Below are positions 52,172-61,546 of a stretch of DNA of 64,000 bases, in pieces (the stretch's first letter is position 1; the number at the start of each line of letters is the position of its first letter). Source of the DNA: Mycolicibacterium sp. BiH015 (GTDB taxonomy: Bacteria; Actinomycetota; Actinomycetes; Mycobacteriales; Mycobacteriaceae); contig NZ_JAQGCZ010000007.1 of assembly GCF_027706845.1 (NCBI RefSeq), forward strand, positions 186,001 through 250,000, read 5' to 3'. Both the position numbers and the translations under genes were made by a program. Below the pieces are notes generated by a model. It had not been told where the DNA came from, did no database searches, and was given only the letters and a program-made list of their open reading frames with translations.

Positions 52172-53662
52172 ATGGCTTCCGGGTCGTCGCACCGCGAAAC
52201 GGAACCGCTGTCCTCGTCGGTGCTCGGCATCGCGATCGTCGCCATCACCGGCATGCAGCTCATGTCGACCCTCGACGGCACCATCGTCATCGTCGCGCTG
52301 CCCCGGATGCAGGCCGATCTGGATCTCTCGGACGCCGGCAAGAGCTGGGTCATCACCGCCTACGTGCTGGCCTTCGGAGGTCTGCTGCTGCTCGGTGGGC
52401 GCATCGGCGACGCCATCGGCCACAAGCGCGCGTTCCTGTCCGGGGTCGGCGTCTTCACCATCGCTTCGCTGGTGTGCGGCCTGGCCACCGAAGAGGTCAC
52501 GCTCATCGTGGCCCGCGCGGTCCAGGGCGTCGGCGCCGCCGTGGCTGCGCCGACCGGCCTGGCGCTGATCGCGACGACCTATGCGGTGGGGCACGCCAGA
52601 AACCGCGCGCTCGCCGTGTCGGCGGCCATGCAGGGTCTCGGCTCCGTATTGGGCCTCATCCTCGGGGGCGCGGTCACCGGTCTGTCCTGGCGGCTGGCGT
52701 TTCTGGTCAACGTGCCCATCGGCATCGTCATCATCTGGATCGCGGTGACGCGGCTGGCGGAGACCCGTCACGAACGCATCAAGCTCGACATCACCGGGGC
52801 GTTGCTGGCGACGATGGCGTGCACATCGGCGGTGCTGGTCTTCACCCAGGGCCCGCCCCGCGGCTGGGTCGACCCGTGGGTCATCGGGGCAGCGGTGGCG
52901 GCCGCAGTGTTCTTCATCGCGTTCCTGATCGACGAGCGCCGTGCGGACAACCCACTGGTGCCGTTGTCGATCTTCGACAACCGCAACCGAGTGGCGTCGT
53001 TCGTCGCGTACTTCATGGCCGGCGGGGTGATGTTGACGTTGTCGGTCATGATCGGCCTGCTCGTCCAGGATGTGCTGGGGTACTCGCCACTGCGCGCCGG
53101 TATCAGCTTCATGCCGTTCGCGGTCGCCTTCGTCCTCGGCAACGTACTGGCGACCCACCTCGCCCCGCGGATCGCGCCACGCTGGGTCATCCTCGGCGGT
53201 GGCGTCCTCGTCCTGGTGGCCATGCTGTACGGGTCCACCCTCGACCGGACCATTCCCTATTTCCCCGATCTGTTCATGCCCGTCGTCGTCGGCGGGGTCG
53301 GCATCGGGGTGATCTCGGTGATCCTGCCGCTGTGCCTGCTCGCCAACGTGGCGCCCCGCGACATCGGCCCGCTGTCCTCGGTGACGCTGATGGTGTTCAA
53401 CCTCGGAGGCCCGTTGGTGCTCGTGGTCATCCAGGCCGTGCAGACATCTCGCACTCTGTACCTGGGTGGGACGACCGGGCCCGTCAAGGACATGAGCCCC
53501 GCCCAGCTCGACGCGCTCGGTCACGGGTACACGTACTCGCTGCTGTGGGTCGCAGCGATCGCGCTGGTGGTGGGTGTCGCGGCGCTCTTTATCGGATACT
53601 CGGCGCGCGACATCGCGCGGGCACGGGAGACGCGCGAAGCCGTGGAGGCAGGGGAGCTCTGA
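52172..53662 (+). CDS. EfpA-like MFS efflux pump, tandem paralogue
   Basis: 496 aa, 14 predicted helices. It parallels efpA from helix 1 (LDGTIVIVALPRMQADLDLSDAGKSWVITAYVL) through motif A GGRIGDAIGHKR and motif C LGSVLGLILGG to the shared SRTLYLGGTTGPVKDM block and the EAVEAGEL end. It lacks the long N-terminal tail of EfpA. A tandem gene duplication followed by divergence is clear. M. tuberculosis has only one gene at this place as far as I recall. Substrate unknown. Confidence 0.92.
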   Translation: MASGSSHRETEPLSSSVLGIAIVAITGMQLMSTLDGTIVIVALPRMQADLDLSDAGKSWVITAYVLAFGGLLLLGGRIGDAIGHKRAFLSGVGVFTIASLVCGLATEEVTLIVARAVQGVGAAVAAPTGLALIATTYAVGHARNRALAVSAAMQGLGSVLGLILGGAVTGLSWRLAFLVNVPIGIVIIWIAVTRLAETRHERIKLDITGALLATMACTSAVLVFTQGPPRGWVDPWVIGAAVAAAVFFIAFLIDERRADNPLVPLSIFDNRNRVASFVAYFMAGGVMLTLSVMIGLLVQDVLGYSPLRAGISFMPFAVAFVLGNVLATHLAPRIAPRWVILGGGVLVLVAMLYGSTLDRTIPYFPDLFMPVVVGGVGIGVISVILPLCLLANVAPRDIGPLSSVTLMVFNLGGPLVLVVIQAVQTSRTLYLGGTTGPVKDMSPAQLDALGHGYTYSLLWVAAIALVVGVAALFIGYSARDIARARETREAVEAGEL

Positions 53663-53712
53663 GCGTTCCGGCGGGGTAGGAGCGCAGCGACTCGGGGGTT
53701 CAACGCAGTCAG

Positions 53713-53718
53713 TAAGGT
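53713..53718 (+). promoter_or_regulatory. -10 box of proS
   Basis: TAAGGT is followed by 8 bases and GTG at 53727, the same layout as efpA and its paralogue. Confidence 0.4.
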
Positions 53719-53726
53719 GGTCGGCT

Positions 53727-55484
53727 GTGATCACCCGCATGTCCGAGCTGTTCCTGCGCACCCTGCGCGACGATCCGGCCGACGCCGAAGTGCCGAGCCA
53801 CAAGCTGCTGATCCGGGCCGGCTACGTTCGGCCCGTGGGACCCGGCCTGTACAGCTGGCTGCCGCTGGGCCTGCGGGTGCTGCGCAAGATCGAGAAGGTC
53901 GTCCGCGATGAGATGAATGCCATTGGAGGACAGGAGATCCTGTTCCCGGCCCTGCTCCCGAAGGCGCCGTACGAGACGTCGAACCGGTGGACGGAGTACG
54001 GCGACGGAGTCTTCCGGCTCAAAGACCGCCGCGGCAACGACTACATGCTGGGGCCGACGCACGAGGAATTCTTCACGCTGACGGTCAAGGGCGAGTACTC
54101 GTCCTACAAGGACTTTCCGCTGACGCTGTACCAAATCCAGACCAAGTACCGCGACGAGGCGCGCCCACGGGCGGGCATTCTGCGCGGCCGCGAATTCATC
54201 ATGAAGGACTCGTACTCCTTCGACATCGACGAGGGCGGGCTCAAGTCGGCCTATCACCTACACCGCGAGGCCTATCAGCGGATCTTCGACAAGCTGGCGG
54301 TGCGCTACGTGATCGTCTCGGCGGTGTCCGGGGCGATGGGCGGGAGCGCCTCCGAGGAATTCCTCGCCGAGAGCGAGGTCGGCGAGGACACCTATGTGCG
54401 GTGCCCCGAATCCGGGTATGCCGCCAACGTCGAGGCCGTGATCACCGCGGTGCCCGACTCCATTCCGTTCGAGGGTCTGCCGGAAGCCACCGTGCACCAG
54501 ACCGGTGACACGCCGACCATCGCCACTCTCGTCGACTGGGCCAACAGCGCCGAGCTGCCCAGTTTCGCCGGCCGCCCGGTAACCGCTGCCGACACCCTCA
54601 AGAACGTGCTGCTCAAGGTGCGCGAGCCGGGCGGGGAGTGGGAGCTGCTCGCCGTCGGCGTGCCCGGCGACCGCGACGTCGACGACAAGCGCCTCGGCGC
54701 CGCGTTGGAGCCGGCAGAGTACGCGATGCTCGACGACGCCGACTTCGCCAGGTACCCGTTCCTGGTGAAGGGCTACATCGGACCAAAAGGCTTGTTGGCC
54801 AACGGAGTTCGTTACCTCGTCGATCCAAGGGTGGTCGACGGCACAGCGTGGATCACCGGTGCCGACTCCAAGGGCGACCACGTCGTCGACCTCGTGGCCG
54901 GACGCGATTTCACTCCGGACGGCACCATCGAGGCCGCCGAGGTCCGCGAGGGCGATCCGTCCCCGGACGGCGCGGGCACGCTGGTGGCCGCGCGTGGTAT
55001 CGAGATCGGCCACGTCTTCCAGCTGGGCCGCAAGTACGCCGACGCGTTCAACGCCGATGTGCTCGGCGAGGACGGCAAGCCGGTGAGGCTGACGATGGGG
55101 TCGTACGGGATCGGCGTGTCACGGTTGGTCGCGGTGATCGCTGAACAGCACCACGACGAACTGGGGCTGCGCTGGCCCTCGAGCGTCGCGCCGTTCGATG
55201 TGCACGTGGTCATCGCCAACAAGGACGCCGACGCGCGCACGGGCGCCACCCAACTGGCCGCCGACCTGGACCGCCTCGGCATCGATGTGCTCCTCGACGA
55301 CCGGACCGCTTCGCCTGGAGTGAAGTTCAAGGACGCCGAGCTGCTCGGTGTGCCGTGGATCGTCGTCGTCGGGCGCGGATGGGCCGACGGCGTGGTCGAG
55401 CTGCGCGACCGCTTCAGCGGGGACAAGCGCGAGGTGGCGATCGACGGCGCGGTAGGCGAGATCAGCAGCGCGATCTCCGGCTGA
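53727..55484 (+). CDS. proS: Prolyl-tRNA synthetase (bacterial type with editing insertion)
   Basis: 585 aa, close to the M. tuberculosis enzyme (Rv2845c, 582 aa). It charges tRNA-Pro. Class II motifs are visible: motif 1 near GGQEILFPALLPKAPYETSNRW, motif 2 TKYRDEARPRAGILRGREFIMKDSYSF and motif 3 MGSYGIGVSRLVAVIAEQHHDE. The INS editing domain lies between about residues 235 and 390, with VKGYIGPKGL. An anticodon-binding domain (FDVHVVIANKDA to FKDAELLGVPWIVVVGR) closes the protein. The longer frame from 53574 lies within the pump gene and is rejected. Confidence 0.96.
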   Translation: MITRMSELFLRTLRDDPADAEVPSHKLLIRAGYVRPVGPGLYSWLPLGLRVLRKIEKVVRDEMNAIGGQEILFPALLPKAPYETSNRWTEYGDGVFRLKDRRGNDYMLGPTHEEFFTLTVKGEYSSYKDFPLTLYQIQTKYRDEARPRAGILRGREFIMKDSYSFDIDEGGLKSAYHLHREAYQRIFDKLAVRYVIVSAVSGAMGGSASEEFLAESEVGEDTYVRCPESGYAANVEAVITAVPDSIPFEGLPEATVHQTGDTPTIATLVDWANSAELPSFAGRPVTAADTLKNVLLKVREPGGEWELLAVGVPGDRDVDDKRLGAALEPAEYAMLDDADFARYPFLVKGYIGPKGLLANGVRYLVDPRVVDGTAWITGADSKGDHVVDLVAGRDFTPDGTIEAAEVREGDPSPDGAGTLVAARGIEIGHVFQLGRKYADAFNADVLGEDGKPVRLTMGSYGIGVSRLVAVIAEQHHDELGLRWPSSVAPFDVHVVIANKDADARTGATQLAADLDRLGIDVLLDDRTASPGVKFKDAELLGVPWIVVVGRGWADGVVELRDRFSGDKREVAIDGAVGEISSAISG

Positions 55485-55491
55485 CGGCCGG

Positions 55492-55968
55492 CTATTCGCT
55501 GCCGCCGGGGAACGCGACGGTGACGGTCTTGTCGCCGCGGATGACGCGCCACCGGGCGGCGGTCACGGCACATTCGGTCAACGCCGTCACCCCGAACGTG
55601 CGCACGTTCTGATCGGTGGCCTGCTCGACGACGGCACGCCACGCGACGGCGGCGTCCTCTTCCATCCGGACCGCGAGATTGGTGGCGTCGGCCGGGCTGT
55701 CGATTTCCATGGGCATCTGATAGCCCGCGGCAGGCACCGCCGCGGCGAAGCCCTGCTGCTCGGCCAGCTCGATTGCCGCCTCCCGGCGTGCGCGATGCTC
55801 GGCGATGGCCGAGGACACCAGGTAGTTGACGTCGGGTACGGAATGCGCCGACACCACCCCGTATCCGTAGATCGTGGCGTGCTCGGTGGCGATCGCGTCG
55901 AAGAGCGCGCCTGCGGCGGCGTTCTCGGGACGCGCCGGGATGGTGGTGGCGGGTTCGGGTGAGGTCAT
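55492..55968 (-). CDS. DUF4439 ferritin-like protein
   Basis: 158 aa. It is mostly helical, with ALFDAIATEHATIYGYGVVSAH and AIAEHRARREAAIELAEQQG carrying E/H residues in ferritin-like positions. The family is DUF4439 (ferritin-like, function unknown) and the position matches Rv2844. No signal peptide is seen. Its start overlaps the lipoprotein stop (ATGA), so the pair is co-translated. It runs convergent to proS with a 7-base gap. Confidence 0.82.
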   Translation of the reverse strand: MTSPEPATTIPARPENAAAGALFDAIATEHATIYGYGVVSAHSVPDVNYLVSSAIAEHRARREAAIELAEQQGFAAAVPAAGYQMPMEIDSPADATNLAVRMEEDAAVAWRAVVEQATDQNVRTFGVTALTECAVTAARWRVIRGDKTVTVAFPGGSE

Positions 55969-56483
55969 TGCCCCGTCCCGGCGAGTGCTACTACGTACGC
56001 GGCGGTGCACGACGACGCGATCGATGCGAGCAGGCCCGCCCGGTACCCCGACAGTGCTCCCGCGGCCTGCGTTGCGCTGTCGGCCGAAGCGCGCAGCGCC
56101 CCGGTCACGTCCTCGGCGGTCGGCGCGGGCACCGAGGCCGATTTCGTGGTCGTCGGGGAAGAACTCGGGGTGGTGCCGGCGGTGGGCGCCGGGTGGCCCG
56201 TCATCCGCACGATCTCCTCCGACAGCGCCTCGGCGTGGGCCGCACGCTGGGCGGCGACGTCGGTCAGCACGTCGGCGAGCCGTCCCCGGACGGTCGCGGC
56301 GACGGCGGACGCCAATTCGGCATCGGATCTCGCACGGTCCAGTGCGGTGGTGAGATCGTCGAGGTCCGGCGGAGGGGGCGGGTCCGCGCAGCCCGCCGCA
56401 GTCAGTGAGAGCGCTGCCAGCGCGGCCGCCCCGACGAGCACACGTCGACGGCTGACGGTCGGCGGTCTCGGCACGTGCCACAT
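55965..56483 (-). CDS. Tat-type lipoprotein, helical
   Basis: 172 aa. The signal has twin arginines in SRRRVLVGAAALAALSLTAAGC, with lipobox Cys32, so export through the Tat pathway is likely. The mature part is helical with a Thr/Ser/Pro-rich middle (TTPSSSPTTTKS), and ADAVTGALRAS-like helices resemble DUF4439 halves. It corresponds in position to Rv2843. The next gene encodes a ferritin-like protein lacking a signal, which could ride with it, but that is a guess. The start is chosen at the last Met before the twin arginines that fits a signal length. Confidence 0.75.
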   Translation of the reverse strand: MWHVPRPPTVSRRRVLVGAAALAALSLTAAGCADPPPPPDLDDLTTALDRARSDAELASAVAATVRGRLADVLTDVAAQRAAHAEALSEEIVRMTGHPAPTAGTTPSSSPTTTKSASVPAPTAEDVTGALRASADSATQAAGALSGYRAGLLASIASSCTAAYVVALAGTGQ

Positions 56484-56578
56484 CCTGCCATCCGCCCGGC
56501 ACGGGGTCGCGGAACCCGCTTCGCCCACAGCCGGTCGGCGGTGCGCGCTTTTCGTTATTTGTCTAGGCCACGCTGGCG

Positions 56579-56584
56579 TATCGT
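56579..56584 (+). promoter_or_regulatory. Candidate -10 of the rimP-nusA-infB operon
   Basis: TATCGT would give a leader of about 60 bases before the rimP GTG at 56652. No convincing -35 is seen. The gap 56484-56651 shows no other element. Confidence 0.3.
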
Positions 56585-56651
56585 GGGGAGTCGGATTCGC
56601 AGGGCCCTCCCTGCGCACCGTGTCCGGACAACTCAAGACGAGGAGCTCGCC

Positions 56652-57176
56652 GTGGCGGAGCGGTCTACGGGATTACCGTCGCAACGACAGGTGATCGAAC
56701 TTCTCGAGGGGCAGTTCGCGCGCGCGGGCTACGACATCGAAGACGTGGTGATCGACGCCGCCGCCCGCCCGCCGCGCATCACGGTGGTGGCCGACGGCGA
56801 CGACGGTCTGGACCTCGACTCCGTCGCCGAACTGTCCAGGATCGCCTCGGAGTTGCTCGACGAACTGGAATCACCGCCCTATGTGCTCGAGGTGTCCTCG
56901 CCCGGTGTGGACCGTCCCCTGACCAGCGAAAAGCACTATCGCAGGGCGCGGGGCCGACTGGCCGAGTTCACGTTGGCCGATGGGTCGAGCCTGACCGGGC
57001 GGATCGGTCAGCTGGGCGACGGGACCGTCGGCATCGTCGTGCGTGAGCCGCGCAAGAATCTCGAGGTACGCGACATCGCACTCAATGCGATCGCCAAAGC
57101 TGTTGTCCAGGTGGAGTTTTCGCCGCCAAGTCCACGTGAGTTGGAACTGGCCGGTGTCTCCGGAGAGGATGCCTGA
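56652..57176 (+). CDS. rimP: Ribosome maturation factor RimP
   Basis: 174 aa. It helps assemble the 30S subunit. The N-terminal domain has VIELLEGQFARAGYDIEDVVID and LDLDSVAELSRIASELLDE, with the family mark YVLEVSSPGVDRPLTSEKHYRRARGR; an SH3-like C-terminal domain follows. A GAGGAG ribosome site lies 6 bases before the GTG. It is the first gene of the classical rimP-nusA-ylxR-infB cluster, and nusA begins 2 bases after its stop. Confidence 0.94.
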   Translation: MAERSTGLPSQRQVIELLEGQFARAGYDIEDVVIDAAARPPRITVVADGDDGLDLDSVAELSRIASELLDELESPPYVLEVSSPGVDRPLTSEKHYRRARGRLAEFTLADGSSLTGRIGQLGDGTVGIVVREPRKNLEVRDIALNAIAKAVVQVEFSPPSPRELELAGVSGEDA

Positions 57177-57178
57177 CC

Positions 57179-58240
57179 GTGAACATCGACATGGCGGCAC
57201 TGCACGCGATCGAGGCCGACAAGGGGATCACCGTCGACGTCGTCGTCGAAACGATCAAATCGGCTCTGCTGACCGCCTATCGGCACACCGAGGGGCATGA
57301 GGCGGACGCCCGCATCGACATCGACCGCAAGACCGGCGTCGTCAAGGTGATGGCCAGGCAGACCGACGAAGACGGCAACGTGTTGCACGAATGGGACGAC
57401 ACCCCAGAGGGTTTCGGTCGCATCGCCGCAACAACCGCCCGGCAGGTCATCCTGCAACGCCTGCGGGATGCCGAGAACGAGAAGAACTACGGCGAGTTCT
57501 CCGCCAGGGAGGGCGACATCGTCGCCGGTGTGATCCAGCGCGATGCCCGCGCCAACGCGCGGGGCCTGGTCGTCGTGCGGATGGGCAGCGAGACCAAGGG
57601 GTCCGAGGGCGTCATCCCCGCCGCCGAGCAGGTGCCCGGCGAACGCTACGAACACGGCGACCGGCTGCGCTGCTACGTCGTCGGGGTCACCCGCGGCGCA
57701 CGTGAGCCGCTCATCACGCTGTCCCGCACCCATCCGAACCTGGTGCGAAAACTCTTCTCGCTGGAGGTCCCCGAGATCGCGGACGGCTCGGTCGAGATCG
57801 TGGCGGTGGCCCGGGAGGCCGGGCATCGGTCCAAGATCGCGGTCGCGTCGCGGGCGCCGGGGCTGAACGCCAAGGGCGCCTGCATCGGCCCGATGGGACA
57901 GCGCGTGCGCAATGTGATGAGTGAGCTCTCCGGCGAGAAGATCGACATCATCGACTTCGACGAAGACCCCGCCCGGTTCGTGGCCAATGCGCTCTCGCCG
58001 GCCAAGGTGGTGTCGGTGACGGTCATCGACGCGGCGGCCCGTGCGGCGCGCGTGATCGTGCCGGACTTCCAGCTGTCGCTGGCTATCGGCAAGGAGGGGC
58101 AGAACGCACGGCTGGCGGCGCGGCTCACCGGCTGGCGCATCGACATCCGCAGCGACGACGCGGGCGAGGGAGCGGAGGCGCAGGCATCGCGACCCGCGAC
58201 GCGCCGCGACGCCCCGCACGGCGCGGTGGAGGAGCGCTGA
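57179..58240 (+). CDS. nusA: Transcription termination/antitermination factor NusA
   Basis: 353 aa. It binds RNA polymerase and nascent RNA. The N-terminal polymerase-binding domain is followed by an S1 domain (about 110-180, GEFSAREGDIVAGVIQRD), KH1 and KH2 (EGSVEIVAVAREAGHRSKIAV, GACIGPMGQRVRNVMSEL, QLSLAIGKEGQNARLAARLTGWRIDI). The C-terminal acidic repeats of E. coli NusA are absent, as in other actinobacteria; instead there is a short Glu/Ala/Arg-rich tail. GTG start with a 2-base gap after rimP. Confidence 0.95.
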   Translation: MNIDMAALHAIEADKGITVDVVVETIKSALLTAYRHTEGHEADARIDIDRKTGVVKVMARQTDEDGNVLHEWDDTPEGFGRIAATTARQVILQRLRDAENEKNYGEFSAREGDIVAGVIQRDARANARGLVVVRMGSETKGSEGVIPAAEQVPGERYEHGDRLRCYVVGVTRGAREPLITLSRTHPNLVRKLFSLEVPEIADGSVEIVAVAREAGHRSKIAVASRAPGLNAKGACIGPMGQRVRNVMSELSGEKIDIIDFDEDPARFVANALSPAKVVSVTVIDAAARAARVIVPDFQLSLAIGKEGQNARLAARLTGWRIDIRSDDAGEGAEAQASRPATRRDAPHGAVEER

Positions 58241-58295
58241 CCAGCGAGGCCGGATCACGATCAGTACCGTTTTCCTGTCTGCGCCGTGGTGACGG

Positions 58296-58301
58296 TAGAC
58301 T
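58296..58301 (+). promoter_or_regulatory. Possible internal promoter before ylxR
   Basis: TAGACT lies 5 bases before the GTG at 58307. It could give infB and ylxR a separate, near-leaderless promoter inside the operon. Confidence 0.3.
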
Positions 58302-58306
58302 CAGCT

Positions 58307-58669
58307 GTGATCCAGCGCGAGACATCGGCTCGGATGCGAAAAAGCACTTCCACCCCCGTCGGTGGCCCGGTGCGGACATGCATCGGATGCCGTAAACGAG
58401 AGCTGGCCGTCGAACTGCTTCGGGTTGTCGCTGTCGACGGCGGGAACGGTCCTGGGAATGCTCCCAGCGTCGTGACCGTTGACGCGGCGAGAAGGCTTCC
58501 GGGGCGGGGTGCGTGGCTGCATCCCGATCCGGAATGTCTGGAAGCGGCGGTTCGCCGGCGGGCGTTCGGCCGAGCGTTGCGGATCACCGGTTCACCGGAC
58601 ATCACCGCGGTGTCAGAGCATTTCCCGTCACGGGAGGTGCCCGACGCGCCCGGGCAACAGAACAGGTAA
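58307..58669 (+). CDS. YlxR-family RNA-binding protein (DUF448)
   Basis: 120 aa from the GTG at 58307. The YlxR core is VRTCIGCRKRELAVELLRVV, then LPGRGAWLHPDPECLEAAVRRRAFGRALR. The family lies between nusA and infB in most bacteria and has been tied to RNA binding and RNase P control. Starts at 58286 (GTG) or 58334 (ATG) are also open; the -10-like box supports 58307. Confidence 0.85.
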   Translation: MIQRETSARMRKSTSTPVGGPVRTCIGCRKRELAVELLRVVAVDGGNGPGNAPSVVTVDAARRLPGRGAWLHPDPECLEAAVRRRAFGRALRITGSPDITAVSEHFPSREVPDAPGQQNR

Positions 58670-58771
58670 GCGAAGAACATGAGCACACCGTGAAGCCCCG
58701 ATGACCATGCGTCATAGCTAACCCGAGGCGCGGCGCCTACCACCGCTGTCGCCTCCTAGACAGGAGATGTA

Positions 58772-61546
58772 GTGGCAGGTAAGGCCCGCGTGCACGAGTT
58801 GGCCAAGGAACTCGGTGTCACAAGCAAGGAAGTGCTCGCCCGTCTCGGCGAGCAAGGAGAATTCGTCAAGTCCGCGTCGTCGACGGTGGAGGCCCCGGTC
58901 GCCCGTCGGCTGCGTGAATCTTTCGGTGGGAACAAGACCGACAAGGTGAAGCCCGGCGCAGGCGCGACCAACGGCTCGCCCGCCAAGCCGGCTCCAGCCG
59001 CCGAACGGCGGCCAGGTCCGCGACCTGGTCCGCCGGCGCCCCAGCAGCCCAAGCCCGCAGCTCCGGCGGCACCCGCTGCCGCCGCACCTGCGCCCGCGGC
59101 ACCCGCACCGCCCGCGCCTGCGGCTCCGCCCGCGCCGGCCGCGTCGGCGGCCCCGCAGACGCCTGCGGCTCCGGCGGCACGTCCCACACCCGGTCCGCGT
59201 CCCGGCCCGGGCGGACCTCGTCCGGGTGGGCCCAAGCCCGCGCCGCGCACGCCGCGCGTCGGCAACAACCCCTTCTCGTCCCAGCAGCCGGTCGAGCGTC
59301 CGGCGCCGAGGCCCCAGGCTGGTCCCGGCGGTCCGCGACCTGGCCCCGGCGCAGGCGGTCCTCGTCCCGGTGGCGGCCCCCGTCCCGGCGCGACGCCGGG
59401 CAACATGCCGCCGCGTCCCGGTGGCGGTCCCCGTCCCGGTGGTGGTCCTCGTCCCGGTGGCGGTCCGCGCCCCGGCCCCGGCGGCGTCGGTCGCCCGGGT
59501 GGTGGCGGCGGCGGTAACTACCGCGGCGGCCCAGGTGGCGGCGGTGGAGCCGGTGGAGCAGCTGCGGGAGGCTTCCGGGGTCGCCCGGGTGGCGGTGGCG
59601 GCGGTGGACGTCCGGGTCAGCGCGGTGGCGCGGCAGGTGCGTTCGGCCGTCCCGGTGGCGCCCCGAAGCGTGGACGCAAGTCGAAGCGCGCGAAAAGGGC
59701 CGAGTACGAGAACATGCAGGCCCCGGTCGTCGGTGGTGTGCGGTTGCCGCACGGCAACGGCGAGACGATCCGGCTGGCGCGCGGCGCGTCGCTGAGCGAT
59801 TTCGCCGACAAGATCAACGCCAACCCGGCCTCGCTGGTGCAGGCGCTGTTCAATCTCGGTGAGATGGTGACGGCGACGCAGTCCGTGGGCGACGAGACCC
59901 TTGAGCTGCTGGGCAGCGAGATGAACTACGTGGTGCAGGTCGTGTCCCCGGAGGACGAGGATCGCGAGCTGCTGCAGTCGTTCGACCTGTCCTACGGCGA
60001 GGACGAGGGCGGCGAGGAGGACCTCGAGTTCCGGCCGCCGGTCGTCACCGTCATGGGTCACGTCGACCACGGCAAGACCCGACTGCTGGACACGATCCGT
60101 AACGCCACCGTCCGCGAGGGTGAGGCCGGCGGCATCACCCAGCACATCGGCGCCTACCAGGTCACCGTCGACCTCGACGGGACCGAGCGGCCGATCACGT
60201 TCATCGACACCCCGGGTCACGAGGCGTTCACCGCCATGCGTGCCCGCGGCGCGAAGGCCACCGACATCGCGATCCTGGTGGTCGCGGCCGACGACGGCGT
60301 CATGCCGCAGACGGTGGAGGCGGTGAACCACGCCCAGGCGGCCGATGTGCCGATCGTGGTGGCGGTCAACAAGATCGACAAGGAGGGCGCGGACCCGGCC
60401 AAGATCCGTGGTCAGCTCACCGAATACGGGCTGGTGCCCGAGGAGTACGGCGGCGACACGATGTTCGTCGACATCTCCGCCAAGGCGGGCACCAACATCG
60501 AACAGTTGCTGGAAGCCGTCATCTTGACCGCCGATGCGTCGCTGGACCTGCGGGCCAACCCCGACATGGAGGCCCAGGGCGTGGCGATCGAGGCGCACCT
60601 GGACCGCGGTCGCGGTCCGGTGGCGACCGTGCTCATCCAGCGCGGCACGCTGCGCGTCGGCGACTCGGTGGTCGCAGGCGACGCCTACGGACGTGTGCGC
60701 CGCATGGTCGACGAGCACGGCGAGGACGTCAGCGAGGCGCTGCCGTCGCGTCCCGTGCAGGTCATCGGCTTCACGTCGGTGCCAGGCGCAGGCGACAACT
60801 TCCTGGTCGTCGACGAGGACCGCATCGCCCGGCAGATCGCCGACCGCCGCAGCGCGCGCAAGCGCAACGCGATGGCGGCCCGCACCCGCAAGCGGATCAG
60901 CCTGGAGGACCTGGATTCGGCGCTGAAGGAGACCAGCCAGCTGAACCTGATCCTCAAGGGCGACAACTCCGGCACGGTCGAGGCGCTGGAAGAGGCCCTG
61001 TTGGGCATCCAGGTCGACGACGAGGTCGAGCTGCGCGTCATCGACCGCGGTGTCGGCGGCGTCACCGAGACCAACGTCAACCTGGCGTCGGCCTCGGACG
61101 CGATCATCATCGGCTTCAACGTCCGCGCCGAGGGCAAGGCCACCGAACTGGCCAACCGCGAGGGTGTGGAGATCCGCTACTACTCGGTGATCTACCAGGC
61201 CATCGACGAGATCGAGAGCGCGCTCAAGGGCATGCTCAAGCCGATCTACGAGGAGAGGGAACTCGGCCGCGCCGAGATCCGCGCGATCTTCCGGTCGAGC
61301 AAGGTCGGCAACATCGCCGGTTGCCTCGTGCAGTCGGGCATCATGCGGCGCAACGCCAAGGCCCGCCTGCTGCGCGACAACGTCGTGGTGGCCGAGAACC
61401 TCACCATCTCCTCGCTGCGACGGGAGAAGGACGACGTCACCGAGGTTCGCGACGGCTACGAGTGCGGCCTGACGCTGACCTACTCCGACATCAAGGAAGG
61501 CGACGTCATCGAGACGTACGAGCTGGTCGAAAAGGAACGCGTCTAG
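58772..61546 (+). CDS. infB: Translation initiation factor IF-2
   Basis: 924 aa. It is the GTPase that brings fMet-tRNA to the 30S subunit. An N-terminal IF2_N motif (RVHELAKELGVTSKEVLARL) precedes about 250 residues of Pro/Ala then Gly/Arg/Pro low complexity, a second IF2_N block and the GTPase domain with G1 GHVDHGKT at 429-436, DTPGHEAF and NKID. The tRNA-binding C2 domain ends the protein (NIAGCLVQSGIMRRNAKARLLR). An AGGAGA ribosome site precedes the GTG. rbfA starts directly after its stop. Confidence 0.97.
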   Translation: MAGKARVHELAKELGVTSKEVLARLGEQGEFVKSASSTVEAPVARRLRESFGGNKTDKVKPGAGATNGSPAKPAPAAERRPGPRPGPPAPQQPKPAAPAAPAAAAPAPAAPAPPAPAAPPAPAASAAPQTPAAPAARPTPGPRPGPGGPRPGGPKPAPRTPRVGNNPFSSQQPVERPAPRPQAGPGGPRPGPGAGGPRPGGGPRPGATPGNMPPRPGGGPRPGGGPRPGGGPRPGPGGVGRPGGGGGGNYRGGPGGGGGAGGAAAGGFRGRPGGGGGGGRPGQRGGAAGAFGRPGGAPKRGRKSKRAKRAEYENMQAPVVGGVRLPHGNGETIRLARGASLSDFADKINANPASLVQALFNLGEMVTATQSVGDETLELLGSEMNYVVQVVSPEDEDRELLQSFDLSYGEDEGGEEDLEFRPPVVTVMGHVDHGKTRLLDTIRNATVREGEAGGITQHIGAYQVTVDLDGTERPITFIDTPGHEAFTAMRARGAKATDIAILVVAADDGVMPQTVEAVNHAQAADVPIVVAVNKIDKEGADPAKIRGQLTEYGLVPEEYGGDTMFVDISAKAGTNIEQLLEAVILTADASLDLRANPDMEAQGVAIEAHLDRGRGPVATVLIQRGTLRVGDSVVAGDAYGRVRRMVDEHGEDVSEALPSRPVQVIGFTSVPGAGDNFLVVDEDRIARQIADRRSARKRNAMAARTRKRISLEDLDSALKETSQLNLILKGDNSGTVEALEEALLGIQVDDEVELRVIDRGVGGVTETNVNLASASDAIIIGFNVRAEGKATELANREGVEIRYYSVIYQAIDEIESALKGMLKPIYEERELGRAEIRAIFRSSKVGNIAGCLVQSGIMRRNAKARLLRDNVVVAENLTISSLRREKDDVTEVRDGYECGLTLTYSDIKEGDVIETYELVEKERV
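59361..59480 (+). repeat. RPGGGP-encoding repeats in infB
   Basis: An 18-base unit with core CGTCCCGGTGGCGGTCC recurs about five times, broken once by a GATPGNMPP insert. It encodes Arg-Pro-Gly-Gly-Gly-Pro in the flexible N-terminal part of IF-2 and probably varies in copy number among strains. Confidence 0.75.

Noticed and set aside
52162..53679. 505-codon reading frame in another frame of the second pump gene
   Set aside because: The product is Arg/Gly/His-rich with no membrane segments; the overlapping frame encodes a clear 14-helix transporter.
58718..60718. 666-codon reading frame antisense to infB
   Set aside because: Low-complexity Arg/Gly/Thr product caused by the repeats of IF-2; no start signal and no family match.
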